Positions 9,462 through 19,338 of a DNA stretch of 64,000 bases are shown here, in pieces. The stretch comes from Cohnella sp. AR92 (lineage in GTDB: Bacteria; Bacillota; Bacilli; Paenibacillales; Paenibacillaceae), in NCBI RefSeq assembly GCF_003990975.1, contig NZ_RZJR01000019.1, forward strand, positions 36,421 to 100,420, written 5' to 3'. Position 1 is the first letter of the stretch. Every line of letters begins with the position of its first letter. Under the pieces are notes generated by a model. It did no database searches. It was not told the DNA's origin and worked only from the letters and a program-made list of their open reading frames with translations. The position numbers and the translations under genes are program-made.

Positions 9462-10976
9462 ATGAGCGCACCGCTCGTGAACATGAGAGGAATCGAGAAG
9501 CATTTTGCCGGCGTGCATGCGCTGAACGATTGCCGGTTTGAACTTCGCGCGGGCGAGGTTCACGCGCTTGTCGGAGAGAATGGAGCCGGCAAGTCCACGC
9601 TGATGAAGATCCTGACCGGCGTATACCAGATGGATGCGGGCGAGATCGAATTCAAGGGAGAGCTTGTCCCTATTCCCGATACGAAGGCGGCCCAGAAGCT
9701 TGGCATCAGCATGATTCACCAGGAGCTGAATCTCGCTCCGGACTTAACGGTTGCGCAGAACATCTTTATCGGCCGGGAGCCTAGGAAGCTGGCCGGCATC
9801 CTGCTGGACGATAAGAAGCTGAACCGGCAGGCGGAACAGCTGCTTAAGCAGATGAACCTCGACATCGAGCCAACCGCTCTCGTCGGCAACTTAACGGTCG
9901 CCAAGCAGCAGATGGTCGAGATCGTCAAAGCGATCTCCTACGAGTCGCAGGCGCTCATCATGGACGAGCCGACCGCCGCGCTCAGCGACTCCGAGATCGA
10001 GGAGCTGTTCGCCATGATCGACAAGCTGAGGCTGCGCGGAGTCGGGATCGTCTATATCTCGCATCGCATGGCGGAGCTGCAGCGGATCAGCGACCGAATC
10101 ACCGTGATGCGCGACGGCTGCTATATCGATACGGTGCCGACGAAGGAGACGACGGTCGATCGGATCATCGCGATGATGGTCGGCCGCGAGCTTTATCACT
10201 CGGCATCGCCGGAGAGCCTGTCGCAGAGCGGGGAAGTCGTGCTCGAGGTGAAGGAGCTCAGTCGAGGCCATGCGTTCAAGAAAGTAAGCTTCCAGCTTCG
10301 CAAAGGCGAAATCCTAGGCCTCTCCGGCCTGATCGGAGCGGGACGCACGGAAGTGGCGAGAGCGATCTTCGGAGCGGATCGGGCCGATTCCGGCGAGATC
10401 TTCGTCCGCGGCAAGAAGGTGAAGATGTCGAACCCGCACCAAGCGGTGAACGAAGGAATCGGATACCTGTCCGAGGACCGCAAGAGGTTCGGATGCCTGG
10501 TCGAGCTGGACGTCCAATCCAACGTGGCCATCTCTTCGTTCCGAAGGTTCTCCAAGCTGAGCTGGATGTCCAAAGCACGGATTCGCCAATCCGCGGAGAG
10601 CGTCGTCGAGAGCCTGAAGGTCAAAACGCCGAGCGTTCAACAAACGATGAGGAATCTGTCCGGCGGCAACCAGCAGAAGGTCATCATCGGCAAGTGGCTG
10701 ACGAAGGACTGCGACATTCTCATCTTCGACGAGCCGACGAGAGGGATCGACATCGGCGCGAAGAGCGAGATATATAAGCTGCTGGACAGCCTAGCCCAGC
10801 AAGGCAAGTCCATCATCATGATCAGCTCGGAGCTTCCGGAGATTCTTCGCCTTAGCCATCGGGTGCTCGTCATGTGCGAGGGCCGGTTGACGGCCGATCT
10901 CGTGAACGACGGCAAGCTCTCGCAAGAAACGATCATGCAATTCGCAACCCGGAGAGAAGAGGAGCTTCACGCCTAA
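9462..10976 (+). CDS. sugar ABC transporter ATP-binding protein (RbsA/MglA-type, duplicated ATPase)
   Basis: 504 residues with two tandem ABC domains, the normal size for the CUT2 family. The first half carries a canonical Walker A (GENGAGKSTL) and Walker B (ALIMDEPTAAL), with VAKQQMVEI in place of a full signature. The second half has a degenerate Walker A (GLIGAGRTEVA) but an intact LSGGNQQK signature and DILIFDEPTRG. This asymmetry is usual for RbsA, MglA and XylG. GGAGG precedes the ATG. It is first in an operon with a permease and a binding lipoprotein, together importing a monosaccharide, probably under control of the sensor operon just upstream. The exact sugar is not determinable here. 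Confidence 0.93.
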   Translation: MSAPLVNMRGIEKHFAGVHALNDCRFELRAGEVHALVGENGAGKSTLMKILTGVYQMDAGEIEFKGELVPIPDTKAAQKLGISMIHQELNLAPDLTVAQNIFIGREPRKLAGILLDDKKLNRQAEQLLKQMNLDIEPTALVGNLTVAKQQMVEIVKAISYESQALIMDEPTAALSDSEIEELFAMIDKLRLRGVGIVYISHRMAELQRISDRITVMRDGCYIDTVPTKETTVDRIIAMMVGRELYHSASPESLSQSGEVVLEVKELSRGHAFKKVSFQLRKGEILGLSGLIGAGRTEVARAIFGADRADSGEIFVRGKKVKMSNPHQAVNEGIGYLSEDRKRFGCLVELDVQSNVAISSFRRFSKLSWMSKARIRQSAESVVESLKVKTPSVQQTMRNLSGGNQQKVIIGKWLTKDCDILIFDEPTRGIDIGAKSEIYKLLDSLAQQGKSIIMISSELPEILRLSHRVLVMCEGRLTADLVNDGKLSQETIMQFATRREEELHA

Positions 10977-10993
10977 ACAGAGGGGGATATTCC

Positions 10994-12013
10994 ATGAAAA
11001 GAACGTCGCTCGCGCTTGGGCAGCAAGCGCCGGCAGGCCAACGGCCGATTCGGTTCAAAAGCGGATTACTGCAGCAATTCCTGGCATTCGGCAGTCTGAT
11101 CGTCTTGGTCATCTTCTTCTCGTTCGCCTCCGAGAACTTCTTCCAGTTCTCGAATATCGTCGGCATTCTCCTGTCGACGGCGGTGACGGGCGTCCTGGCG
11201 CTTGGCGCCACCTTCGTCATTATCACGGGAGGGATCGACCTCTCGGTCGGCACGGTCATGACGCTGAGCGCGGTCATGACGGGGGTCAGCATCACCTTCT
11301 GGGGGACGCCGATCTGGATCGGACTCCTGGTCGGCATCCTGACGGGCGCGCTCTGCGGCTTAGTGTCCGGTTACGCGGTTGCGAAGCTGAACATTCCGCC
11401 GTTCATCGCCACGCTGGCGATGATGATGATCGCCAAAGGGCTCGCGCTCGTCATCTCGGGAACGAAGCCGATCTACTTCTCGGACGCGAAGGGATTCACC
11501 GACATCTCGCTCGGCTCCCTGCTCGACAAGATCTTCCCCGGGTTCTCGATTCCGAACGCCGTTCTGATCTTCTTCGGCGCCGCCATCGTCGGCAGCTTGA
11601 TGCTGACCCGGACCTTGATCGGCCGGTACGACTTCGCCATCGGCAGCAATGAAGAGGCGGCTCGTCTGTCCGGCGTCAACGTCGGCTTCTGGAAGATCGC
11701 GATCTACACGATCGCGGGCGTGTTCACCGGCATCGCCGGCATCCTGATCGCCTCCCGCCTCAATTCCGCTCAGCCGGCGCTCGGCCAGGGCTACGAGCTG
11801 GAAGCGATCGCGGCGGTCGTCATCGGCGGCACCTCGCTTAGCGGGGGCAAGGGCACCATCGTCGGCACGGTGATCGGCGCGCTCATCATGAGCGTGCTTA
11901 CGAACGGGCTTCGCATTCTGTCGGTGCCTCAGGAGTGGCAAACGGTCGTCGTCGGCTTCGTTATCTTCCTGGCGGTTTACGCCGACATAATCAGACGCAA
12001 GAGAGCCGCTTGA
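10994..12013 (+). CDS. sugar ABC transporter permease (RbsC-type)
   Basis: 339 residues and strongly hydrophobic, with roughly nine to ten membrane segments. It has the BPD_transp_2 motifs of CUT2 permeases: GGIDLSVGTVM near residue 80, and a late EAIAAVVIGGTSL with GGKGT, the coupling region for the ATPase. The ATG at 10994 is chosen because AGGGGGA lies 8 bases upstream; the open frame further back overlaps the ATPase gene. It forms the membrane channel for the ATPase encoded 17 bases upstream and the lipoprotein encoded downstream. Confidence 0.93.
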   Translation: MKRTSLALGQQAPAGQRPIRFKSGLLQQFLAFGSLIVLVIFFSFASENFFQFSNIVGILLSTAVTGVLALGATFVIITGGIDLSVGTVMTLSAVMTGVSITFWGTPIWIGLLVGILTGALCGLVSGYAVAKLNIPPFIATLAMMMIAKGLALVISGTKPIYFSDAKGFTDISLGSLLDKIFPGFSIPNAVLIFFGAAIVGSLMLTRTLIGRYDFAIGSNEEAARLSGVNVGFWKIAIYTIAGVFTGIAGILIASRLNSAQPALGQGYELEAIAAVVIGGTSLSGGKGTIVGTVIGALIMSVLTNGLRILSVPQEWQTVVVGFVIFLAVYADIIRRKRAA

Positions 12014-12084
12014 TTCCGATATGGTCTTCGGTTCGAAGATTATATATAAAGGCTGTCAAACACATTTTGAAGGGGAGCGTTCCT

Positions 12085-13098
12085 ATGAAGAAAAGCATGA
12101 GAGCATGGTCCACCGCCTCGCTGCTGCTGGCCGGAGTCTTAGCCCTATCGGCTTGCGGTTCGAACAACAACGGCAACGCCGGCAAGTCGGCCGCGCCGGA
12201 ATCCAGCAAGCCCGCAGCTTCTTCCTCCGAGAAGCTGTACATCCCGATCATCTCGAAGGGATTCCAGCACCAGTTCTGGCAGGCCGTCAAGACCGGCGCC
12301 GAGAAAGCGGCCGCGGAGCTGAACGTCGAGATTACGTTCGAAGGTCCGGAGACGGAAGAACAGGTCGACAAGCAGCTCGAGATGCTGCAGGTCGCCTTGG
12401 ATAAGAAGCCCGACGCGATCGGTTTCGCCGCGCTGGACAGCAAGGCGGCCCAGCCTTATCTGGATAAGGCGAAGAGCTCGAACATCCCGGTCATCGCGTT
12501 CGACTCCGGCGTCGACAGCGACATTCCGGTGACGACGGCTTCGACGGACAACAAGGCGGCAGCCGCGCTCGCAGCCGACAAGATGGCCGAGTTGATCGGC
12601 GGCAAGGGCGAGATCGCGATCGTCGCCCACGACCAGACGAGCCGCACGGGCGTCGATCGTCGAGATGGCTTCAAGGAGCAGATCGAATCGAAGTATCCCG
12701 ACATCAAGATCGTCGACATTCAATACAGCGGCGACCATCTGAAGGCGACCGACCTTACGAAAGCGATCATGCAAGCCCATCCGAACATCAAGGGCATCTT
12801 CGGAACGAACGAAGGCGCGGCGATCGGCGTCCTGAACGGCGTCTCCGAAGCGAAGATGGACGGCAAGGTGGTCGTCATCGGCTTCGACTCCGGCAAGGCG
12901 CAGATGGACGCGATCCGCAGCGGCAAGTTGGCCGGAGCCATCACGCAGAACCCGATCGGCATCGGCTACGAGACGGTGAAGGCGGCGGTTGCGGCAATCA
13001 AGGGCGAGACCGTCGAGAAGAATATCGATACCGGCTTCTATTGGTACGACAAGAACAACATCGACGACGAGAAGATCAAGGCCGTACTCTACGAGTAA
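12085..13098 (+). CDS. sugar-binding lipoprotein of the CUT2 transporter (RbsB-type)
   Basis: 337 residues with a lipoprotein signal peptide ending in lipobox LSAC, then a low-complexity Asn/Gly/Ser/Ala linker and a Peripla_BP_4 fold (KPDAIGFAALDSKA, VIAFDSGVDSD, STDNKAAA, GIFGTNEGAAIG). It captures a monosaccharide at the outer face of the membrane for the ATPase-permease pair encoded upstream. AGGGGAG lies 8 bases before the ATG. It shares its fold and several motifs with the membrane-anchored homologue at 8241, so the operon pair encodes two related binding proteins, one apparently for transport and one for sensing. Confidence 0.93.
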   Translation: MKKSMRAWSTASLLLAGVLALSACGSNNNGNAGKSAAPESSKPAASSSEKLYIPIISKGFQHQFWQAVKTGAEKAAAELNVEITFEGPETEEQVDKQLEMLQVALDKKPDAIGFAALDSKAAQPYLDKAKSSNIPVIAFDSGVDSDIPVTTASTDNKAAAALAADKMAELIGGKGEIAIVAHDQTSRTGVDRRDGFKEQIESKYPDIKIVDIQYSGDHLKATDLTKAIMQAHPNIKGIFGTNEGAAIGVLNGVSEAKMDGKVVVIGFDSGKAQMDAIRSGKLAGAITQNPIGIGYETVKAAVAAIKGETVEKNIDTGFYWYDKNNIDDEKIKAVLYE

Positions 13099-13114
13099 CA
13101 TTAATAGGGAAGAA

Positions 13115-13147
13115 AAAGGGAGGGAGCGCAAGTCGCTCCCTCCCTTT
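13115..13147 (+). terminator. strong hairpin terminating the transporter operon
   Basis: AAAGGGAGGGAGCG, loop CAAGT, CGCTCCCTCCCTTT: a perfect 14-bp stem right after the stop. The plus-strand T-tract is limited to the TTT in the stem, so efficiency is uncertain. Confidence 0.75.
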
Positions 13148-13148
13148 G

Positions 13149-13614
13149 ACGACTAAGAAACGGACTTATTGTGCCCAATAAATACATCTGCTCAAATATT
13201 GATAGGAAACGCTCAAGATCCATACGTTCGTTTGGGTCGGAAATCAGGGGGATGAACAGGACCGGCAGCAAACATCGACGTAATATCAAGGAGGGGGATT
13301 ACTATTCCAACCGTTATGCTTAGTAAGACTCTTCTCGTTACAATCATGAAGCATACATATTTTTAAACAAAGGCTATCAGAATTCTAAAAAACACGAATT
13401 ATGAGGCTGTGGACGAACGATCTCCTCTATAGTTGATTTCTAGATTCTGTGTTACTAGATAAATAGTCTTTACCTAATCTTTATCTCAAACTATTTATAT
13501 TATTACATAAACTAATAAAAAATACTAAAAAATAACAAAATATCTCAATGAAAACGAGGTTTTATTACTATATTATAGATTTATCGAATTATAAATTATG
13601 GAAGGAGTATAATT
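13149..13614. other. AT-rich intergenic block, left edge of the toxin island
   Basis: Base composition falls sharply after the terminator at 13147; 13380-13600 is dominated by A and T. No convincing gene is seen. The promoter of the subtilase gene should lie here, and its Shine-Dalgarno GGAAGGAG is at 13599-13606. The composition change marks the boundary of an accessory region. Confidence 0.7.
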
Positions 13615-16600
13615 ATGAGAGTTTTTTGTTATTTTAAGGAGATAGCTTCGAAGGCGGGAGTTTTGTGTCTTATAGGAGCGTTACTACTGTCAGTGGTTCC
13701 TGCTTCACCGATTGCTCCAACGGTGCATGCAGCAAGCAAAAGTGATAGTAAGCAGTCCTCGAAGTACATTGTTGGTTTGAAAAAGGACGTAGCAACGGAT
13801 TCTTTTATTTCCAAGAAGGGTTTCGATCATAGGAAAGTTAGAAAAGGTAGAGGCTCAAACACTTTAATGCTGAGCTTGGATCCTGATGAAGTAAGTAACT
13901 TGAAAAAAGATTCCAGTGTTCGGTTCGTGGAACCAGACGCTAAAGTTAGTGTTGCATCAATTGATTCTGTCACCCTTACTAATGATAGTGAATTAGAGGA
14001 ACACCAGCCTTCAGCGGAGACTATGCCTTGGGGCGTTCATGCAATCGGGGCGGACTTGGCAGATAGTCAGCATTTGAATGGGATCGGGATAAAGGTTGCT
14101 GTTCTCGACACGGGAATATCACGGCATGAGGATCTAAACGTGAGAGGCGGGGTAACATTCGTACCCGATACGGAAAGTTACTACGACGATAACGGTCATG
14201 GCACGCATGTGGCAGGGATAATAGGGGCCCAAGAGAATAATATTGGCATCGTAGGGGTTGCACCGAAGGTAGAGTTATATGCGGTGAAGGTTCTGGACAG
14301 CATGGGTACCGGCAGTTATAGCCAAGTTATTCAAGGAATTGACTGGGCGGTCGAGCATGACATGGATATCCTCTCGATGAGCATTGGTGGTGAAGTTGAT
14401 AGTCAGGCGTTGCATGAGGCGATTACGAGTGCTATGAATCATGGTGTAATTGTCATTGCTGCAGCCGGCAACAAGGGGGCAGGAGAAGAGTCGGAAATAT
14501 ATCCGGCATTATATCCGGGGGTTGTGTCGGTCGGGGCGGTAGATCAGTCATTACAGAAAGCGAACTTCTCAAGTACTGGTAGTGAATTAGATCTTATGGC
14601 GCCTGGAATGAGCATTCGAAGTACAAACTTTAATGGAGGTTATAGTTCTCTCTCTGGAACTTCAATGGCAGTTCCGTTTGCTACAGGAGCCGCAGCCTTG
14701 CTTTGGTCTGCCAATAAGGAATGGACGGCAGAGCATATCATTCAACAGCTTTACGAAACGGCGACACCACTTGGCGCGGCTCATGAATATGGACATGGGC
14801 TTATTAACGTTGCTAAAGCGCTGCAACTGATAAATGGACCTGTTGAGCTTGATGTAATGTCCTCCCCTAATGATCCCAATGCATCTTTTGATGTTAATGA
14901 ACAAGATGCTCGTTTGCTCGAATTAAGCAACCAATTGGATGCGCTTTATCGTAAGGCCTATCAATCGGACGATCAAGCACTCGCTAAGAAAATAAAAACT
15001 CAATACTATGAGTTATACAGGCAGAACGTAAATCTGCATCAGGTTACAATGGTTAATTCCTCTTTGTCAAAAGAAGAACGAAGTGTGCAACTTCAGAGTC
15101 AAATAGCGGCATTCGAGAACCGATCCGAAGAATTTAAGAAACTCGAAGAGGCTTATCAACAAGCGATAACAATTGCATTAAATGCTGTTCTACCCGAGGG
15201 TTCGATTACTAATACGAATTACAAAACAGGAGATGGTCAGGTCGTTCAAGCAGGTCAAGAAGCTAAGGTGTCAATCGCTTGGGTACAAGTCCCTTCGAAG
15301 GTAGATATCCAGGTTAGCAACTTAGACACTCAGTCGATTGTATCTTTAGACACATACTATCCTGATGATTTATTTATGACCTATACGTGGAGTACTCTTG
15401 ATACGACAAGTCCCGGTCACTATCAGATCCGTTTATCATATCCGGATGGACCAGTAGACTTCGATGATTTTTCCATTGAAGTAACGGAGCCGGTAACCCA
15501 AGTGCCTGTGGAGCAAGAGCCGGTGCCTGTGGAGCAAGAGCCGGTGCCTGTGGAGCAAGAGCCGGTGCCTGTGGAGCAAGAGCCGGTGCCTGTGGAGCAA
15601 GAACCGGTGCCTGTGGAGCAAGAGCCGGTGCCTGTGGAGCAAGAACCGGTGCCTGTGGAGCAAGAACCGGTGCCTGTGGAGCAAGAGCCGGTGCCTGTGG
15701 AGCAAGAGCCGGTGATCGTGGAGCAAGAACCGGTGCCTGTAGTGGATGAGCCTCTGATGTCCATTCAAGCAACTACCTTAACTCTGAATTCAGCAGTGGA
15801 TGTTAATTTGGCAGAAGGAGTAACACAGATATATGCATTTACACCGTCCGCTACTGACAAATATAAATTTTTTACCGGGCCTTATGGGGGGACAGGAGCG
15901 GAGAACGACACTGTTTTAGAATTGTTCTCGGATGCTAATTTAACCAACTTGATTGATTCAAACGATGATGCTAACAGTACCCTATTCTCTGAGATTGGCA
16001 CGACGTTAACTGCAGGAGTGACAGTTTATCTAAGATTAAGCGGATATGGTCTAGGAGCTGTTCATGCACGGTTAACAGTGAAAAACTTTATTACAACAAT
16101 CACGGTGGGAAGTTCTACAAATGTAAGTTCAGCTTCTGCTTATAAATTTGTTCCGACCACTTCAGGTTTTTATCGGTTTTATACGTCTTATTACGGAGGT
16201 AGCAGCAGTGCAGGGGTGAATGACACCTACTTAACTTTGTACTCGGACAATAATCTCACCCAATTCATTGACTATAACGATGACGCATACAATGGCAACA
16301 GTTTTTCTGAGATTTCCAGCTACTTAATAGCCGGAGTGCCTTATTATATTCAAATTGACAACTATTTCGATGTTGTGCATGCGAGATTGCAAATCGCGGC
16401 TGTAACGCTAGATTCACTTTCGTTAAATTCTGCGGTGAATTTAGATTCCTCAACTGGCTTGTTGAAGATGTATTCCTTCACGCCTACGACAACGGATACG
16501 TTCAAGTTTGTCACGGGCCCTTATGGGGGAACAGGGGACGATAACGATACCTTAATCGAACTCTATTCGGATCCGCAGCTAACTAACCTGATTGCTGCGA

Positions 16601-18648
16601 ATGATGAAGGATTAATAAGCTACTTTTCCGAACTGGACATTCAATTAACGCAAGGTGTTACAGTGTATGTGAAAATAAGAACTCCGGTAGGCGATCTATT
16701 ACATTCCCGCTTCGCTATTAATTTATATACCCCGGCATTAACAACCTCTACCCCAGTGAACGCGGATTCAAGAACGAGTGGGTCTACGATATACAAGTTT
16801 ACCGCCCCTTCGACAGGCGTATACAAATTCACGACAAGTTACTATGGTGGTAGCACGAGTGCAGGCCTAAACGATACTTTGCTTGGTGCATATTCTGACA
16901 TTGACCTAATCAATTGGATTGATAACAACGATAATTTCAATAATTCTGTATTTTCTCAAGTCGTTATTTCCGTAACTGCGGGAACGTCAATCTATCTGCA
17001 AGTTCAATCGTTAGATTCGAAAGGCGTTCATGCAAGATTGAGTGCAACAGCGCTATCAACATCAACTTTGAGCATAAGCACGACACCTGATATATCAACT
17101 TCAGATGTTAAGTTGTATAAGATTACGCCTACGTCAACAGGAACCTATCGAATCAATACGACTTATTACGGTGGTCTTGATACTAACCAGGAAAATGATA
17201 CGGTTATTTCGGTTTATAGCGATGCTTCATTCCAAACACTTCTCCCATATGGCTATAACGACGACTCGAACGGAATGCTCTTTTCTGAAGTCCTTGTATA
17301 TCTTACGGCCAATACTTCATACTATCTCAAAGTTTCCGGTTACGACAATGCTCCGTTATATACAAGATTGAAAATTGCTCAGACAGCTGCGCCGTTATCA
17401 TGGATCGATACTCCAACAAGCAATCAATCGATTAGTAAGTTATTTACGCTTAGTGGGTGGATCTTAGATGGCGCTGGTGTCAATAAAGTTGAAGTTCTTA
17501 TAGATGGAACTGTTCAGGGTGAAGCGCAGTACGGCTTAAGCAGAGAGGATGTTTTTAATGCCTATCCTGCTTACAATAATCATAATTCTGGATTTCAATA
17601 TCCATTGAATACAACATTGTTAACAAACGGAACGCATACTCTGACTATACGTGAGACATCAATAATCGGCATATCAACTATTGTTGCCACCAAAAGTTTT
17701 AGTATTTCTAATACACTTGATGGAAGTCTTCCAACTGTGAGCAGTCTTAGTGCTTCAGGAGCCGTACAGGCCAATAGCGGTTCATTTGATCTATATGCTT
17801 ACGGAGTGGCAGACATCGGAGCAGGAGTGGCTAATGTCGAGTTTATTACCTGGTCAGAATTTAATGGACAAGATGACATAAAGACAGTCAAGGGAAAGAA
17901 TATGGGAAGCGGAACCTGGAAGGCAACGATACCGCTGGATCAACATAACAACGAACGCGGAAATTATATTACGCATGTCTACGTATCCGATTATTCGGGT
18001 TATAGGGTTCTAGTCGGTCAAGTGACATCGAAAGTTTATTTGAATGGAATAGATTACCGTTATGACGCAGCAGGGAGGCTGATTTCATTAATACCAGCTC
18101 TGAATAAAGAATACAAATTTACCTATGATAAAAATGGAAATATGCTTAAGAGCCAATACTACGACTATAGCAATGACACGTCGGGCTTATCCGGCTACAG
18201 CACGACACAAGGAAAGAACAACTGGTACTACCAAGAATGGGATGGAACAACCTTCACCAATTTGACTTGGGATAGTCTTAACGGATTGTGGAGAAATTCT
18301 TCGAGCAGTACGGAAATCAGTAGTGACTCCCAACTTCCAGGAACGAAAAATTCCGTAAGAAAGTGGATAGTCTCTACAGTAGGGACCGTAACTATATCAG
18401 GGAATGTGGCCAAATCCGATATCACCGGCGGAGACGGAGTAAACGTAAAGATTATGAAGAATAGTACACAGATCTGGCCAGCAAGTGGATGGCAATACAT
18501 TGCCTACAACAATAACTCTGGCATTAATGTTAACGTGAAAACTACTGTTGCAGCAGGAGATGCCATTTATTTCATAGTCGATAAAAATGCCAATAATTCA
18601 AATGATTCAACTAAATGGAATCCCGTTATTTCTTATGATTTTATTTAA
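13615..18648 (+). CDS. giant secreted subtilase (S8) with proline-rich repeats, PPC-like, GBS-Bsp-like and YD segments
   Basis: 1677 residues. Order: signal peptide (1-40), I9-type propeptide (about 48-105), and an S8 catalytic domain with D165 (VLDTG), H195 (GHGTH) and S350 (GTSMA), plus oxyanion Asn in AAGNKG. A coiled-coil-like helical stretch (about 430-525) follows, then twelve 7-residue repeats of type VPVEQEP (630-713) and five tandem PPC-like beta domains of about 110 residues (DT.L.LYSD...NDD motifs, 715-1260). Next are an Ig-like domain, a GBS-Bsp-like repeat (about 1375-1470), a short YD-repeat segment (YRYDAAGRL, YDKNGNM) and a C-terminal beta-sandwich module seen in other secreted proteins. 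All catalytic residues are present. It stands 21 bases upstream of the coiled-coil gene and heads the RHS operon, so processing or surface display of the RHS toxin is a plausible but unproven role. Confidence 0.88.
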   Translation: MRVFCYFKEIASKAGVLCLIGALLLSVVPASPIAPTVHAASKSDSKQSSKYIVGLKKDVATDSFISKKGFDHRKVRKGRGSNTLMLSLDPDEVSNLKKDSSVRFVEPDAKVSVASIDSVTLTNDSELEEHQPSAETMPWGVHAIGADLADSQHLNGIGIKVAVLDTGISRHEDLNVRGGVTFVPDTESYYDDNGHGTHVAGIIGAQENNIGIVGVAPKVELYAVKVLDSMGTGSYSQVIQGIDWAVEHDMDILSMSIGGEVDSQALHEAITSAMNHGVIVIAAAGNKGAGEESEIYPALYPGVVSVGAVDQSLQKANFSSTGSELDLMAPGMSIRSTNFNGGYSSLSGTSMAVPFATGAAALLWSANKEWTAEHIIQQLYETATPLGAAHEYGHGLINVAKALQLINGPVELDVMSSPNDPNASFDVNEQDARLLELSNQLDALYRKAYQSDDQALAKKIKTQYYELYRQNVNLHQVTMVNSSLSKEERSVQLQSQIAAFENRSEEFKKLEEAYQQAITIALNAVLPEGSITNTNYKTGDGQVVQAGQEAKVSIAWVQVPSKVDIQVSNLDTQSIVSLDTYYPDDLFMTYTWSTLDTTSPGHYQIRLSYPDGPVDFDDFSIEVTEPVTQVPVEQEPVPVEQEPVPVEQEPVPVEQEPVPVEQEPVPVEQEPVPVEQEPVPVEQEPVPVEQEPVPVEQEPVIVEQEPVPVVDEPLMSIQATTLTLNSAVDVNLAEGVTQIYAFTPSATDKYKFFTGPYGGTGAENDTVLELFSDANLTNLIDSNDDANSTLFSEIGTTLTAGVTVYLRLSGYGLGAVHARLTVKNFITTITVGSSTNVSSASAYKFVPTTSGFYRFYTSYYGGSSSAGVNDTYLTLYSDNNLTQFIDYNDDAYNGNSFSEISSYLIAGVPYYIQIDNYFDVVHARLQIAAVTLDSLSLNSAVNLDSSTGLLKMYSFTPTTTDTFKFVTGPYGGTGDDNDTLIELYSDPQLTNLIAANDEGLISYFSELDIQLTQGVTVYVKIRTPVGDLLHSRFAINLYTPALTTSTPVNADSRTSGSTIYKFTAPSTGVYKFTTSYYGGSTSAGLNDTLLGAYSDIDLINWIDNNDNFNNSVFSQVVISVTAGTSIYLQVQSLDSKGVHARLSATALSTSTLSISTTPDISTSDVKLYKITPTSTGTYRINTTYYGGLDTNQENDTVISVYSDASFQTLLPYGYNDDSNGMLFSEVLVYLTANTSYYLKVSGYDNAPLYTRLKIAQTAAPLSWIDTPTSNQSISKLFTLSGWILDGAGVNKVEVLIDGTVQGEAQYGLSREDVFNAYPAYNNHNSGFQYPLNTTLLTNGTHTLTIRETSIIGISTIVATKSFSISNTLDGSLPTVSSLSASGAVQANSGSFDLYAYGVADIGAGVANVEFITWSEFNGQDDIKTVKGKNMGSGTWKATIPLDQHNNERGNYITHVYVSDYSGYRVLVGQVTSKVYLNGIDYRYDAAGRLISLIPALNKEYKFTYDKNGNMLKSQYYDYSNDTSGLSGYSTTQGKNNWYYQEWDGTTFTNLTWDSLNGLWRNSSSSTEISSDSQLPGTKNSVRKWIVSTVGTVTISGNVAKSDITGGDGVNVKIMKNSTQIWPASGWQYIAYNNNSGINVNVKTTVAAGDAIYFIVDKNANNSNDSTKWNPVISYDFI
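15502..15753 (+). repeat. 12 tandem 21-bp units encoding VPVEQEP
   Basis: Ten units encode exactly VPVEQEP, one VIVEQEP and the last VPVVDEP. Units differ mainly at the third position of a Glu codon (GAG/GAA), so the array is nearly identical at DNA level and likely length-variable by slippage. It encodes a rigid, acidic Pro-rich spacer between the protease and the PPC-like domains. Confidence 0.95.
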
Positions 18649-18669
18649 ACTGAAAGGAGAACATTCGAT

Positions 18670-19338
18670 ATGTGGAAACATAAATGGAGCAAGCGATTTA
18701 TGGTATTGGCGGCAGTATTACTGGTGGTGCTCGCAATGGCTATTGGGTATGTAGTTGCAGAAGAAAACGATCAAGGACCTGATGAAAATAGTATTCGCAG
18801 AGAAATCGAAAGCAAGGTGAAGAGCAATCATCATATCCCCCTTCAGATTCAGGAATCATCCGGCGACTTGGCCTTGGAGGCGGAGCTTAACGATCTAAAG
18901 AGCAAAGCGCAACAAAACCGAACAAAGCGATTGCATCAAGCGGATCAATACAACTATACGCAAAGTGAACTCGAAGATTTATTAGTCAACGGAGCGACTG
19001 TCGAGGATATCTATTATTCGGATTATATTGGCAATGAGTGGCTTGTCGAGCCGAAGGAGCTGATCAAGCAAAAGCAGGATGGCAGTTTATCGTGGACAGA
19101 AATAGAAGCAAAAGTGAAGCGTGATAAAGAATCGCAACTAGCCTTGTTATCCAAAAAACACCCAAAAGTCCAAAACTTATTCGCCAAGAAGAAAATGAAT
19201 TCGGCTGAGAAGCTGCAAATGCTAGAGCTGGCTGATCAACAAGGAGAGCAGGCTGTATCTAAAGCACTGGTCGATTATGAGTCCAAAGGGCTCGAAGGCC
19301 TTCACTTAAAGAAATCTGACTCGTTGGAGGAGAACTAA
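18670..19338 (+). CDS. membrane-anchored coiled-coil protein of the RHS operon, unknown function
   Basis: 222 residues with one N-terminal membrane segment (about residues 10-29, basic before it), then a highly charged, helical, Lys/Glu/Gln-rich exterior with likely coiled-coil stretches. There is no Cys and no recognised domain. The Shine-Dalgarno AAAGGAGA is close upstream. It lies between the subtilase (21 bases) and the RHS gene, whose ATG follows its stop directly, so the three are almost certainly co-transcribed. An accessory role in export, anchoring or maturation of the RHS protein is inferred from position only. Confidence 0.75.
   Translation: MWKHKWSKRFMVLAAVLLVVLAMAIGYVVAEENDQGPDENSIRREIESKVKSNHHIPLQIQESSGDLALEAELNDLKSKAQQNRTKRLHQADQYNYTQSELEDLLVNGATVEDIYYSDYIGNEWLVEPKELIKQKQDGSLSWTEIEAKVKRDKESQLALLSKKHPKVQNLFAKKKMNSAEKLQMLELADQQGEQAVSKALVDYESKGLEGLHLKKSDSLEEN

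Noticed and set aside
15502..15753. Possible CRISPR array
   Set aside because: Units are contiguous 21-bp repeats in frame with a protein, without spacers.
15374..15772. Three overlapping minus-strand frames of low complexity (APVLAPQ, GTGSCST, HRLLLHR repeats)
   Set aside because: They are shadows of the VPVEQEP repeat in the subtilase gene, one per frame.
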